Origin: Phyllostachys edulis
Taxonomy: Eukaryota > Streptophyta > Magnoliopsida > Poales > Poaceae
Assembly: GCA_036346405.1 (NCBI GenBank)
Contig: CM070562.1
Location: 66,182,195-66,246,194, forward strand
Direction of reading: 5' to 3'
DNA: 64,000 nucleotides
The notes beneath the pieces are model-generated. The model did no database searches. It was not told the DNA's origin and saw only the letters and a program-made list of their open reading frames with translations. The translations under genes were made by a program, and so were the position numbers. Positions 11,613 through 24,289 of this stretch are shown one piece after another. Position 1 is the stretch's first letter. The number at the start of each line of letters is the position of its first letter.

Positions 11613-14600
11613 TGTCAGGACCCAAAAATGCAATTCTGGACCCTTTGTGTATAATGCAATAGTCTAGGATCACGCTAGTGCACACAGTGTCAACATAGAT
11701 GAATATCGATCCACACAAGATGAAATAATAGAACAAACAATTAACTTGGATAACAAATAATGATTTTGACCTTATGGTCGAGTTTACACTTATTAAGCAT
11801 CGCAGGGCTAACAGTGATTGGATAAGCAGTAGTAGAACAAAATAAGCTCCAGCAGAAACCCATCGACTCGCCACAGGCAACCGACTGTGATCAAGACCTA
11901 ACGATCAGCAACCTCGTAGAACTCCTCGAAGGCAGGTGATGATTCCTCCACTTCAGCTGAATGATTGCAGTAAGAATGAGTAATCGGGATACTCAAAAAG
12001 TTGTACCATAGAAATGCAATTATAGATGATGGCTTATTACAATTAACATAGCTTCTGTGGTTATTTTGCATGAAAGCAATATTTGCAATTGAATACAATA
12101 ATATATTGAAATCATAATTCAAAAATAAATAAACAATAATAATATAACAATTGTTTTCACAAATGACACAAAGCCTAATCAATTTCTTTCACACAATCAT
12201 ATGAGTTTAACCACACAGTTGTCCCTTCCCAATTGTTTTATGAAAATCTATCCCTCGTGTGAAATCCCCGAGCATGTCCATGACCGCGGACGCGGCTATT
12301 TGAATAGATTGATTAACACTCTGCAGAGGTTGTACACTTTACCCATACGATATAATCAGTGTAGCTAGCACTAATCATAATAAAACCTTTCAGAAGTTTC
12401 ATCTCAATAATTAACTCTCTCGATGTGCAATACAGTCGACCCCAACCTCACTCGCTGGTTCGACACACACCGTTAGACCTGAAAGCGGCGAACCGTCCAT
12501 CGATGTGACTTTCAGAGTAGTCCACACCTTCACCCATTATTAAGCTACTACTACCTAAGTAGTCAATGCCAAGATTCCACAACTTACTAAGTTAGGCCTG
12601 TCCCATCAAGCATGTGGTTGTACAGTAAGGCCCAGTTCAATGGCGCACAAAGTTAAGTCCTTAATTGACCAAGGCGAGACTTCCAATTTTTAACTATGAC
12701 ACGAAGATTATCATTTCCAAACACAAAGCTCCACCATATCACACAGTTTCCACTACTCACCTCAGTCTAAATCTTTTTCCACCCTGTTGATTAAGTGCAA
12801 CACATGCCATCAACGAGTAATGACACACATCACACAGTTTTACACGAAGTTCCATAATCACTTAGTCAAATTTATATTTGCAACTCAATTGAATGAATAA
12901 CTCATTGCATGGCTAAGCAAACTACTCGTATCTAACCAACCCACGTTGGTGCTATGATAATACCAACTAAATAATTAACCAAGCTAGGGTGACAAAAGAT
13001 CATGACAATACAATAGACAAGGTGGATATAAACAATTTAGATGAATAACCAATCCCAAAGCATTTAAATAAATACTTAAAATAAATGCAATAATTGAATC
13101 AAAGTAATTTTAGAAAACTGGGTTCAACATGATCAAAGGTACAACTTGCCCTGGAATAGATCTTGGTGCTGGTCTTGATCAAACGAAGCAAATAAAAAAA
13201 TAAAGAGAAAAAACTCTAAAAATTAAATAAAAATCTCAGAAAAATAAAGCTTGAATTTAGATGAATTTAGAAATTTGAATAGGCTCAATCAGAGTTCGTA
13301 TGAGGGGGAACGGGCTTTTGGAAGATATAAACCTAAAGAAATAACAAAATTGGATTTCTGGATTTTCCTGAATTAATTTTCTACTAAAAATTTTAATTAA
13401 TGCACCAGCATGACATCAGCACATAAAATCAAAATTAAAATAAAACCCGAGAAAAATAGGATAGAGGCTAACAGGTGGGCCCGCAGTCCATGGACCGGGT
13501 CCACAAATATGATCTATGGTCTAGGGCTCATTAGTTCATGGAATAGCAAACTGACACATGGGACCCATAAGTCATAGGCATGGCTCATGGTGGATTAGAT
13601 CTACGAAGATTGGATCTAGGGTTTGGGCTATGGTTGACACGTGTGCACGCACGCAGCGCTGACTGGACGACACGCAAGCGACACATTTGCGCTAGTGCTA
13701 ATGTGGCTGGTGGCGAGGCAGTGATGTGGGCGACGGCGAGGGGTGGCCTCGGGTTCCGAGGGCATTCGGCGAACGACGGTCCCTCGTCAACGGCGAAGGC
13801 GCGCAACGGGTAGAGGGTGTGCTCACTGGTACACAGGGACGACTGTGGCGGTCGGCAGTGAGGTCAAAGTGGCAGAGAGATCTCGGGCTCGATGGAAAAG
13901 ACGCTCCGGTGACTCTTTTTGCGAGGTGAAGGCGTCCTGGATGAAGCTTAGGCCACGACGATCTCAACGGTGGCGGAGGCGAAGCTTGAACAGCTTTAAC
14001 AGCGACGGAATAGCTCGTTGAAGTTATAGCGATGACTTTGCTTCTTCGAGCTCTTCCAGCGGCTAGGGCTTTACGCTAGAGCTTTGGCGGCTAGGGTTTG
14101 GATGCGGAGGTTGAGGGATTCCCTTCCCCTTATACGGGTGACCGGTAGAGTCCGAGGCACGCACGTCGAGGGAGGTCCACGCGACGGCGGAGACAATATC
14201 CAAACTGATTCGGAGACGATGAACAGGGATTCGGTGGGGCCCACACATCAGTGAGTGAGGCTCGAGCGGAAACGCATGACCAAAGGCGTGCGTGACGCTG
14301 GCAGGTGGGACCGGATGCGGCTACGCGTGGAGAGAGAGGGAGAGACTGACATGCGGGGCCAGCATGTTAGTGGGAAGCGGGTGCGCACATGAGGCTGGGC
14401 CACACAGTGCTGGGCCGGAGGTGAAATAGGTATGGGTTTCGGCCCTAAGAATTTTCCTGAGATTCAATTAGATTTTCTAATTTAGAAATACCAAAAATGC
14501 AAATAGCTAATAAAAAATAGCAAATGAACTCGAAAAAATTCTAGAAAAATCTAGAAAATATATCCAAGCACATAGAATCCAAATAAAATAATTTTGACAT

Positions 14601-14754
14601 TTATTGATGTTGAAATTAATCATATTAAATTGTTTTGCTATTGAAAGTCCATATTAAGCTTTACTAAAATTCAAATAAAATTGTGGGTGAATTTTCCAAA
14701 GGCTAAACTTCTGAAAAGGATTTTTAAAAGCTTAGGAAAAATTGGGATGTTACA
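11613..14754 (-). mobile_element. Solo Ty3/gypsy LTR, 3142 bp, TSD GCTTT
   Basis: On the minus strand it starts TGTAACATCCCAATTTTTCC at 14754 and ends GGGTCCTGACA at 11613. The perfect 5-bp duplication GCTTT lies at 11608-11612 and 14755-14759. Internal landmarks of the family are present: gacgcggctattt and gttgtacactttaccc near 12285-12345, and gactcgccacaggcaaccg at 11866. No internal domain remains, so this is the product of recombination between two LTRs of a complete insertion. Confidence 0.93.
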
Positions 14755-14759
14755 GCTTT

Positions 14760-17110
14760 CCTTCTCCTGTCACCTCGGCCTCAAGCCGCCTCCCCAACAA
14801 CAGCTACTATTGATCTACCACCGATTTTGTGGTGGGTGTTTGTTCCCCTTTTTATCCTCATCTTCTCCTACAGATATTCTATCTACATACTTTAGTTGCA
14901 ATTTGAGCCGTCGTCGCTGTCTTCTCATTATTACACTTTGTGTGACACTGTATTGGGATTGAGAGTTCTAAGGAGGCACCCAAGTTTGAAGTTTCATACT
15001 CTTGCTTTATCTCCTAGATCTGATGGATTCACTATTCTTGGGTCTACAAATTCACTATGTACTTTTTGTTGAGATATATTGTTCGTTTCCTTCAAGATTG
15101 CATCATTTTCCCACAACTTTTCATATTCTGAATCAACTAACTGACGATATGTCATAATCAAGGATGCACCTCACCATGATGTACATACATGAGATACTTT
15201 CTTCAGTTCACATGTGACCTTGAGGCTTTGAGCTAATGTTCTACAATTGTTAACAACTCAGTGGTAGGTAATTTCCCTACTATTTGTTCTAATTTTAGAC
15301 TGCATAGCTGTATGCGTATAAATAGATGGCAATTTTTAGTGTAGGGGTAAATCAATTCTGCTTGCCTGAAATACCTCAGGTTTCATGTTTGCAAGAAACT
15401 ATGAAGTTTTTGTTTATTGATACAGCTGTGCATGTGACATGATAGATAGTGCATAGTATTAAACTGATTCTTTTTCTTAAGCTGGTGGTTTCAGATTGAT
15501 CTGGATGTAGTATGCTGCTAAAAAAAGTTGATAGAACTAGGTATTGCCTCATATGCATGAATTCCAACATCTCTTTAAGTACGGAGCTCTTCCATTCTCT
15601 CAACAATGTTGATGTTGATGCCATATTTGACATTCCCTTTTGTCCTTATTGGTCTGAATACTTAACCACATACATGATTTTGTCCACAAGAATAGATGGT
15701 TTGAAGAAATGAATCAAACAATATCTTCATAGTGCCTTGGTAGATATCCAACAGTTTAGTGAAAACTAAAATTCTTTTGTTCAATAGTCATCTAATTACC
15801 TACTAGAAGGCCAACTAATTAGCCGAGGTCCGGGAGCCTTCGTCGTCAACTTGTAAGATGTAACATGTATCCCTAAGTTGATGTATCGATTACTTGTTGG
15901 TTGAATCCATGGTTATGTTTGCATCTACTATGCTTTATTACTCGATTGTTTTGCTTGAAATGTTCTCATCGTCGATCTATTTACGTGATAGATTGTTTTA
16001 GCTAGTCTTTCTCTAATCATGGTGATTAAGTTAGATATTAGTTGATCCTTGCATGTGAGTTTATAGTTTAGACCGATCACTAGTTAGTGTTTATTAGCTC
16101 GATGGACTCATGACAGGGTGAACAGTGAAGGGGCTAGCTAGTGGACAATCTAGATTGTAACTGATTTTAGGGTTTTAGATTGATTTAGAGTCTAGTGTTT
16201 ATTATTGCTCCCATGGCATCCGATGATACTTGTGTCTAGACGTAAGTCGATGGCTAGATAGTTGATGGTATCCCATGGGCCGGCTTGAAAGGGCTAGACC
16301 CTAGATTAGCTTTTGCTTTAGATCAGCATTTCAGAAGATTGGATTAGTTAGATTTATTTGCATCATAGCTTGATCTCAACTTTGGCTAAGGACTCTAGAA
16401 CGCGACTAGTTATCTTTTGTTGGGACTTTTATGTGAATTTGTGGATTGGATCGTTATTTCATGCAATCTTATCGTCCCTTGGTGTATGGGTAGTTAGATG
16501 GATGTTAGTAAACCCAAGTTGATCGTTGCGCATGTTCCCCGTGGATTCGATAAACCCTAGAATACTCTAGGCGAAAAGCTACAATTGACCCATACGCTGT
16601 GGTTATATTTGATTTCATGTAGTTTGCGTCAACAACAAGTCACAAGAAGGAACCCCTCGTGCCAACTCTTTTTTTTTACTTCTTCTAATTTCTATAAAAA
16701 GATGTTATAAGACAAATAAGCTATTTCATAATGTACAATACCATATTTATATGGTCTATCTACATATTTTGAAACTAGTCGATTGGCCGCGCAATTGTGT
16801 GGTGTAGTGTGCTACAATATTGTGTTTAAACTTTTCTTTCCTAAATCCAAATATTTAAAATTCGTATTTCGCAAACAAAACACATTTAGTATATTTGATT
16901 TCATATTTAATTAATGTAATTTATTTTGAGATCTCTCTCCCCCCTATGTGAAAGAGATGATTGGGAGGCGGTGCCATCTAACAAATTTACACACTTTGAA
17001 CCTTCGAACTATAGATAATGTCACCTATCCTTTTAATAAAAAATTAATATGTCTCTAAGACATCTATCAAATCTAATCCTTTAAAATTATAGTCTATCAA
17101 ATTAAGGGCT
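14760..17110. other. No gene seen; possible old LTR remnant at 15830-16640
   Basis: This is mostly AT-rich sequence with no supported exon. The stretch 16535-16645 (gttccccgtggattcgataaaccctagaat region, then ttgacccatacg and gtttgcgtcaacaac) looks like the end of a gypsy LTR of another lineage. I found no second LTR, primer site or target duplication, so I keep it unassigned. Confidence 0.4.
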
Positions 17111-17136
17111 AAATGTTTTTTTTTTCTTGTATGTGA

Positions 17137-18108
17137 GATGGGTGCATGGCTCCAGCATTAGCTCAATAGCATCTTCGCTTCTAAGGCTTGTTCCGTCCGG
17201 GATCCGGTGCAAATGAATTATAGGCAAAGCTCTGGATAACCAATCCTGGATCAAAGACTTAAGGGGCAGCCTTGACGCCCAAGCTCTCATGGACTATCTA
17301 ACCCTGTGGGAATTGTCTTTCGCCACTACCCTCACTCAAGGACAAGAGGACATTTTCAAGTGGCCTTGGGAGGCCACGGGTATTTACTTCTCTAGGTCGG
17401 CTTACTTGGCGTTCTTTCTTGGCTCGGTTTGTTTCGCCTGTGCTGAGGCTATCTGGGGTTCGGATGCGCCTCTCAAATGTAAGTGCTTCATGTGGCTAGC
17501 GGTGTGTCAGCGATGCTGGACCGCAGACTGTTTGGAGCGTCGCGGCCTTCAAAATCAAGGTCATTGCGTCTTCTGCCTCACCGCACCGGAATCCATCAAC
17601 CACCTCCTGGCGGGCTGCGCAGTTACTTCGCAAATTTGGTCACGCTTCTTTCATGGAGTTGGGTTACACCGCGGTCTGCCTACGGAGCGATCCACCATGG
17701 AAGAATTTTGGTTGACCACTCGAAAGGTTCTCCCTCATAAACAGTGGCAGAACCTGGATACCTACTTCACCCTGGATGATATGGAAGGAGCGAAAGAATA
17801 GGGTCTTCAACAACAAGGTTGCTTCCTTAGACCAACTCCTCCAACAGATTAGTGACAAGCTCAGCCAGTGGCGCCTAGCGAGAGCACCCGGCTTAGAGGC
17901 GCTATCTCCCCGTAGTAGTTCTACCGCGTGTTGTCCTAATTGTGATCTAGGTTGAGTTAGGGTCGGGTTGGTCGTGAGTTTTTTCTTTCATTTCAGCGCT
18001 GAGATATTGGCCAGCTCTCATTTCATGTAACTGAACTTATGTTGTTGTTGTTCTTCTACTTAGTGGAATGACGCACAATCCTTTTATGCGTTCTCGAAAA
18101 GAATTGTT
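17137..18108 (+). mobile_element. LINE (L1-type) retrotransposon, 5'-truncated
   Basis: The segment holds the end of LINE ORF2 and a 3' tail of plant L1 type, where a gaatgacgcacaatcc...ttctcgaaaag block precedes 18108. Imperfect direct repeats of about 45 bp, both containing ctatcaaatctaa followed by cctttaaaatta, flank it at 17047-17098 and 18118-18163. They could be the diverged target duplication or pre-existing repeats. Confidence 0.75.
17196..17801 (+). pseudogene. LINE ORF2 C-terminal fragment with zf-RVT domain
   Basis: In a full LINE, ORF2 is endonuclease plus reverse transcriptase. This piece keeps only the region after the RT core. It starts in the frame near LDNQSWIKDLRGSL and contains the zinc-binding domain found at the end of plant non-LTR reverse transcriptases. 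The motif is visible as PLKCKCFMWLAV, then GLQNQGHCVFC, and ESINHLLAGCAVTSQIW. The Cys/His spacing CVFC...HLLAGC is typical. The frame stops at 17801 after DDMEGAKE; a frameshift near 17785 probably cut off the last residues. No endonuclease or RT catalytic motif is present, so it is dead. Confidence 0.85.
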
Positions 18109-18519
18109 TCAAGCCCTAATATCTCTAAGCTATCTATCAAATCTAAGCCTTTAAAATTAGTCTACAGAATCAATGGATGGAGTATTAGCAGGAAGTTGAT
18201 ATTTTAATTGAGTTTGATTTACGCAGAAACCAACGGGTCGGAAAACCCAGAGAGAAAAAAAGAATTTAATACACACTTCAATTTTAGAAAATGGAGTAGC
18301 TCATAAGCTTTAGGCCGCCCAATTGCACAGAAATTTATCTCGTAAGCAATACAGACAACTTCAGTCGCAGCTCTTTGGCATGCAAAGAATGAATCAACTA
18401 TAGATCAAAACTTTCTTCTTTGCAGATGCTAGCTGTTTGGTTCTCCTGTAAAGAAACCGTTCCTGATAAACCGGCAACTTCACCATGTACACCTAATGGT
18501 CATTCCTGTGACATTCTCG

Positions 18520-18678
18520 TCAAGTGGTCAGATTGGAGACACCATCTTCAATACTTTCCTCCTCCTCTTCCTCCTCTTCCTCTGGAAGAGCATGTCAAGT
18601 GGTCAGATCGGAGACACCATCTTCAATACTTTCCTCCTCCTCTTCCTCCTCTTCCTCCTCTTCCTCTGGAAGAGCTTG
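18520..18678 (-). repeat. Tandem duplication of the fimbrin C-terminal tail
   Basis: Two adjacent units, 18520-18594 (75 bp) and 18595-18678 (84 bp), differ by a 9-bp ctcctcttc expansion and a few substitutions. Each unit encodes a Glu run, SIEDGVS(N/D)LTT and a TGA stop. The gene stops in the upstream unit (18595-18597); the second copy lies 3' of it and is in the same frame (next stop 18520-18522). Confidence 0.95.
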
Positions 18679-21600
18679 GGACACTGCAGATTCTGATGAC
18701 TCAGGGCTTTGGTACGGTCCTTGCTTCTGCAGACTCCAATACATGATGCTTGCAGTAAGAGTGAGAATCATCTTTGGATTTACCTGCCACAACAAAATGA
18801 AAAGAAGAAATTACTGCCTGTTCTTTGGCTGACCAAATGGAGGTCAAGCTGATATTTGTTTGATGACTACTGTTAATTTCTGAACTTGTTGAGTTCATAG
18901 AACCAAACCAATTTCCCCATGTTACCTCCATTATGTCCTCTGACAACAAGAATACGGTGCACCCGAGCTTCCTAGCAACACTTATGATGTATGTTGCATT
19001 CAACTTCTTTTCCTCATCTGGAGCAAAAATACAAATGATCAGAGAACCATGAAGCATCAGAAGTTCATACATGGGAGCAAAGGTACGCACCATCCTCCCC
19101 CTTCTTGACCATGTTCCAGTCAACAACCCTACGCTGCACTGCGCTTAGAAGCTCGAGGAAGAACAGTCCGTCTGCTATGCTCTTATCCTAGAGAATAAAG
19201 ACAAGTGCTTGAGGTCATGCCCATGACAAGATGATTAAATTTAGCAAAATGGGGAATGTTGATGAACCTTGAAGCTTTCAATATGGGAAGTTTTGCCTGA
19301 TTCCTTGACCTTATTATTTGCCCAAATGAGAATGTCAGCATCTGTGATCTCTTTTTCTTTAGAGTGGGATCTCAAGTTCCTTAGCAATTGTAGGATACTG
19401 GTCCTCATGAGTTGCCACAGGAAAGCTGAAAATAAGAATATTTCTAAAAAATATCAATGCTAGACAAAACCATTTGGAAACTCAAAATGCCAATTTCATG
19501 AATTTATTTTAGGTTTTCTTTAATTTTTACCCATTTATCTCTCTCTTTTTCTCTCTTGGATGAAATAGAAGCTAATGGGCAACAATACCCCCAACAAAAG
19601 CAAGATTTTTATGTGCGTGTGGTATCTCTCTTTTTTTTTCCTTTTGGTAAATGACTACTTTAAAAAAAAACAGCTAAACATATATGAAGAATTGAAGATA
19701 TATGTTTTGTTGTGGCGCCGGTTGGTTGGGTATGGTTCCGAGGACCGAGGTTAGAACACTCGTCCTTAAACGGTTGGTCATGCCACCGCCAAAGCTCTAA
19801 GTCTTAGTTGAAGAGGAAGGGGAGAAACTAAGAACGTTGTTTATTCATTGCTTAACCATACTTGATACAATGTTGTCCCTCTTATAGGGATGGCTTGACT
19901 TGACCCCTAAGAAATATATCCTAACAATCCAATCAAATAATAACTTGCCTAACTAATAGATAATACCAAACACTTAATAGATAGATTCTTAAATAATAAA
20001 TCATTCCTAATGATTGCGGGCAGTACTGTTCACACGTCGCTACAGTATCCATGGTATCGTTTGCACACCTTCTACAGTGCCTCAGGTCTTAGTCCATAAT
20101 ATTACACCCATCGTAGCAAGACAACTCGTCCTCAAGCTACGGTGGTGGTCACGGTTGAAGTCCTTAGTGACCCCATGTTGATGAGAGGGTACGATGACGA
20201 CGTCGTGTCACGTAGAAGAGGATCAACGAAGCCTCGATGAACAACATCAGGGACAACAACCCTCCAGCGTCAGTTGATGTCACAGAAGTCGCCGGCGGCA
20301 AAGACAACCAACGCGGGGTAGCAGCAGCATCGTTCTCGCCCTGAGATGCAACGGTTGCAGGAGAGAGGCGACGACGTCGCTGACCCCGCCCGCGATAGCC
20401 GTTGCACACTACACCTTCGAAGGCACGGCCTCGGTCGGCCGCGTGGAGAGGACCGCCGTTGGACGACAGTAAACTTCTTCCGTGGCAAAGGCACCAATGG
20501 TGTAGCCAAGGGCAGCGAAGCTTGAAGAGAAGTCGTCGATGGTGAGGGTAGTGATAGCGGTGGCGACTGTGCTGCGACAAAGCTTGCCTCCTTTGCCTTG
20601 TCCCTTGCCACTATCATCTCCTGCAATATGTGTTGGATCTCCTAGCAGATAGTAATGGCTCTGTCACGGTGACTCGGCCACGGAAACCAAGGGTAACTCG
20701 GTAGCAGAAGCCATGGTGAGTGGCTCTGATACCAAATGTTGTGGCGCGGGTTGGTTGGGTACGGTTCCAAGAACCGAGGGTAGGGCACTCGTCCTCGAAC
20801 GGTTGGCAATGTCATCACCAAGGCTCTGATGCTTAGTTGAAGAGGAAAGAGATAAACTAAGAACTTTATTTGTTCATTGCTTAACCATATCTAATACAAT
20901 GTTCTCTCTTATAGGGATGACTTGACTTGACCTCTAAGAAACATATCTCTAATATAGGAAATAGATGATCCTAACAATCCAATGTAATAATAACTTGCCT
21001 AACTAATAGATAATACCAAACACCTAATAGATAGATTCCTAAATAATAAACCATTCCTAATAACTGTGGGTAGTACTGTTCATGCGTCGTTACAATACCC
21101 ATGGCACTGTTCGTGTGCCTGCTACAGTGACTTGGGTCTTAGTCCATAGCAGCTTTTATTCCTTTTGTAAACGATTGGTCAAGGATAGGGTAAATGGCAA
21201 ATTCTAGCCACGATAAGTAACAAAGTGATAACAGTTTAAAAGAATATTATACGGAGTATAAAAGCAACAACTGAAATAAGATATCAAATAAGCTAAAATA
21301 TATGTAGGTATTTACCAAGAATTAGCTTCTTATTTCCTTGAACAATGTCATTTCCTGCTACATTTACCAGAGAAAATTTTAACTCCTTCCCAATTTTTAT
21401 AACCTGGTTGCAGTTCTCCACCTTTCTAAATGGCATGATAATTGGTGGTTTCGATGCATGCTTCCAGTTAACTGATCCTGGAGAAATTTTGTCAAGCACC
21501 TCTAGCAGGACCCATCTGCAAATGAACTTCTGTAAGATAGCAATATATATATCAAGAAAGGTTAAGCTGTTGCTAATAATAGGGCATACCCAGTCCTAAC

Positions 21601-24220
21601 ATCCTCAAACAAATGGTTCACATAAGTTGCAATTCCAAGACTGTTGATCCACAAGCGAAATGCTCTTTCTTCCCTAGATGCTTCAACATCATCAGGAGTA
21701 TCTTCGACCGGAGCCACATTGTTGGTTGATAGACCATTTCTGCACAAAGTTTGTAATTGTTTCACACTATGCTTAACCAAGGGGGAAAATGTTTTGAATC
21801 ATATACATTTCTGCAATTATAAAGGTGTAGTAATTTGTTTGTGGTTAAGGCATAGATAACAGGTAGAACAAATCCTAACAAATTGATGATATTTCTTGTA
21901 AGTTCTTGCCTGAAAATCTAAGAGGCAAAATAAATTTATCGGCGAATAAGAAAGATCAGTTCATCCCACTTGCCTGTGCTGGAATATTTGTGCAACAAAT
22001 GCCAAGTTGAGATTTGCAGAACCCTCAACAATATCTTTAGGTGTTACATATCTTGTACACTCGAGCTTTTCTGCAGTTTCGAGTACTTTCTTTGCCCTTT
22101 CATTAGGATCTGTAGTTTCTATTATGGTTGTTGAGCTATGCTCAGGAGCAAGGGTGCTGAGAAGGTAAGCATATGCTTCACCATCCTGCAAACACACTAT
22201 TCATAAGATGCAAGATAATGAAATCAAATAACAAAATATAAAACAGCTGTCGCCATTTTGTGTTAGCATTTTTGAAAATGTGGTGAAGATGTAGAATGAT
22301 TTAACAACCTTACAAAAACATGCCATAAAAGTCAATAGTATTTTTCATCCATATGAAGGAAAAAAATTGTCTTACAGGTAGTATCCAGGTCTACTACTAT
22401 GATATACATACCTTAACATCAGTAGAGAAGTTCGTTACAGTTTTTTTGTACCCTGCTTTCTTGAGATGAAAGTTCATCCATTTGAGCAACATCTTATCGG
22501 GTGCTAAGGTGACCAGCTCCTCTGCTTCCTGTGTAACATCATGGCAACTGATATTGGCCAGACGTTATTAACGCACATAAATGCACATACAAGTTCTTGA
22601 TGATTCAAACCTTGCCATTATCATCAGCCACCAACTCCGCCAACTGTGGTGTTTTCTTCAGATTCAAATCAGCTAATAGTTGTATCTGAGACAAGGACAA
22701 TGAAACATGTTGTAAATGATCCACCGTATTTGCTAGCAAATGATCCACCGTATTGCTGAATATTTCTTTAGTAATTAACATAGTAATACTAATGGTGGTT
22801 GTAGGACACACACCTTTATGATTTGGGATAACAGACCAAGAACTAGGTGAGGCTGCAAACAAAAGCATAAGATATTTCAGTCGTAAAAACAACGTAAAAT
22901 GATTCAATGATAATAAATTGACTACCACAGTGATAATGTTTATCCTCTTCCAACAATTGTTTAATACAAAAAAAACTTTGTTAAGATCCTCGATACAGAA
23001 TGCCCCTCAAACATTCATTTGATAAATTTGTAGTTACCTACATTGCAGTGCAAGATATGCACAACGTAGTAAAAAGCAATGTCATTATATATATTGTTTT
23101 ACTAGTTCAAACTTAGATAGGAACACAAGGAAAAATCATATCAAGATGAGAATTCAATAGTAACAAAAAAGAACACATGAAATATGTTAATAAACTTTGT
23201 TAATGCAATAGTAACATAAAAAACATACTCTAGCTTCAATCAAATCCTGTGTACCAATGTTAACAACAGTGCATCCAATGGCCTTTGCAGAATTGAGACA
23301 AAGGGTATGGTTCTCGTTCCTCTCCCACGGATTAAGATCCTTCTTTGTATTGATTGCTCTCTCGTCTATTGTGCCCGGAACAGCAACATTGATCAATTTG
23401 CTGATTCAGTAGAAAAAGGGGCAACAATTGCCTTAGTGAAGGGTTATCACAAACCAAACTGAAGAAATGTTCTAGGCTATCGCAAAAAAAAGTTCAAGTA
23501 CTAAAAGAATATAATGAGCATCGATAAGAAGAACAAACTCACCAAAGTAGCACACCATCCCGAATAAGATTAAATAAATCATTTGATGCAGGATCCAATG
23601 GCAAGAAATTCTTCAGGAAAGGGTCCTCTCCCAGAAAATTATTGATATGATTCACATAAGAAGTTTTTTCAGACTCGTTTATGACGTGCAAGAGAGTAGT
23701 GGTGGAAGCCTTCAAAAATGACACAGATCCCTTCAACTTCTTTTTGCCTCCTGTTTTGCTGGTCCCCTTTGCTTGAAGATTTAAGTACTCCTAACAAATT
23801 GCAAGATTGTACCATTCAAAGAAATTCTTTTCATGTGTAAATAAAAAGGTGGAATCCAATGTACCCTAAGGAACGGCTCAAATTCTATTGCTTGGTTCAT
23901 ATCGGGATAAGACTCGCTCAAAAATTTGCTGATCTCTGCCTCAGATAGAACCTCATGGATGCCCCTGAGCTTCTCCATCACTGGTGGCAAGTCTTTTATA
24001 GTTACATGATCAACATTCGGTTCCTTCGCAGACGCAAACTATTACAGTGAAATATAAGAGGTAGCACAATGTGATTACACAATTATGGAACAACAGAATT
24101 TTCACATGCATGAAAATTGCTCTTAGTGCTTACTTTAGTTTTTAGGGTTCGGAGCTGCACTTGGGTGAACTGGCTCTGAAGCCATGGATCGGACACAAGA
24201 ACACCGAAGAAGCTCGACAT
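18595..24220 (-). CDS. Fimbrin (plastin-like actin-bundling protein), 14 exons, 669 aa
   Basis: Fimbrin cross-links actin filaments into bundles in the cytoplasm through four calponin-homology (CH) domains. Coding exons, in order: 24220-24134, 24038-23865, 23790-23543, 23400-23229, 22852-22814, 22685-22611, 22528-22412, 22185-21974, 21739-21590, 21515-21316, 19425-19268, 19187-19091, 19017-18926, 18783-18595. Together they give 2010 nt with consistent phases and no internal stop. The N-terminus MSSFFGVLVSDPWLQSQF is the plant fimbrin signature; a degenerate EF-hand-like region covers about residues 30-87. CH1 is about 128-245, CH2 270-380, CH3 395-505, CH4 515-625; landmarks include KLINVAVPGTIDERAINTK, LLKWMNFHLKKAGYKK, MPFRKVENCNQVIKIGKE and MILTLTASIMYWSLQ. 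The tail (647-658) is 12 glutamates, then SIEDGVSDLTT. Length is close to other plant fimbrins (roughly 650-720). Intron 8 is GC-AG; intron 10 is enlarged by a LTR element. The ATG at 24218-24220 is chosen by the conserved N-terminus. I am sure of the family, not of the paralogue number. Confidence 0.96.
19708..21151 (-). mobile_element. Small LTR retrotransposon (TRIM-like), 1444 bp, in fimbrin intron 10
   Basis: Direct repeats 19708-20106 (399 bp) and 20737-21151 (415 bp) both have TG...CA ends. They flank 630 bp that starts with a primer-binding site on the minus strand. The two LTRs differ by many substitutions and by an insertion of about 22 bp (near 20945-20970), so the insertion is old. 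The internal region holds a short broken frame beginning MASATELP just after the primer site, with no protease, RT or integrase. Candidate 5-bp flanks (tgttt and gcttt) match only partly. Orientation is the same as fimbrin. Confidence 0.88.
20722..20734 (-). other. Primer-binding site of the intronic LTR element
   Basis: The minus strand reads TGGTATCAGAGCC two bases after the LTR end, a perfect initiator Met-tRNA complement. It establishes the repeats at 19708 and 20737 as LTRs and the right copy as the 5' LTR. Confidence 0.92.
21740..21973 (-). other. GC-AG intron (intron 8) of fimbrin
   Basis: The exon ends CAGCACAG and the intron begins GCAAGT; the acceptor is TGTGCAG at 21740. The join gives QIFQHR followed by NGLSTNN, as in plant fimbrins. 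No GT near this site keeps the frame. The rest of the donor matches consensus perfectly, as is usual for GC donors. Confidence 0.9.
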
Positions 24221-24289
24221 CGCCTTCCAAATTCAGTGTCTTCCTCGTGGCAAATTACTTCTCGCGCCAATTCCTCAGTTACTGGAGAC

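Noticed and set aside
15830..16645. Solo LTR of an Athila-like element
   Set aside because: The end looks LTR-like, but no start, primer site or target duplication could be placed, so it is only mentioned as possible.
18420..18832. Plus-strand frames rich in Pro, Leu or Ser
   Set aside because: They are antisense to the fimbrin tail and its duplication.
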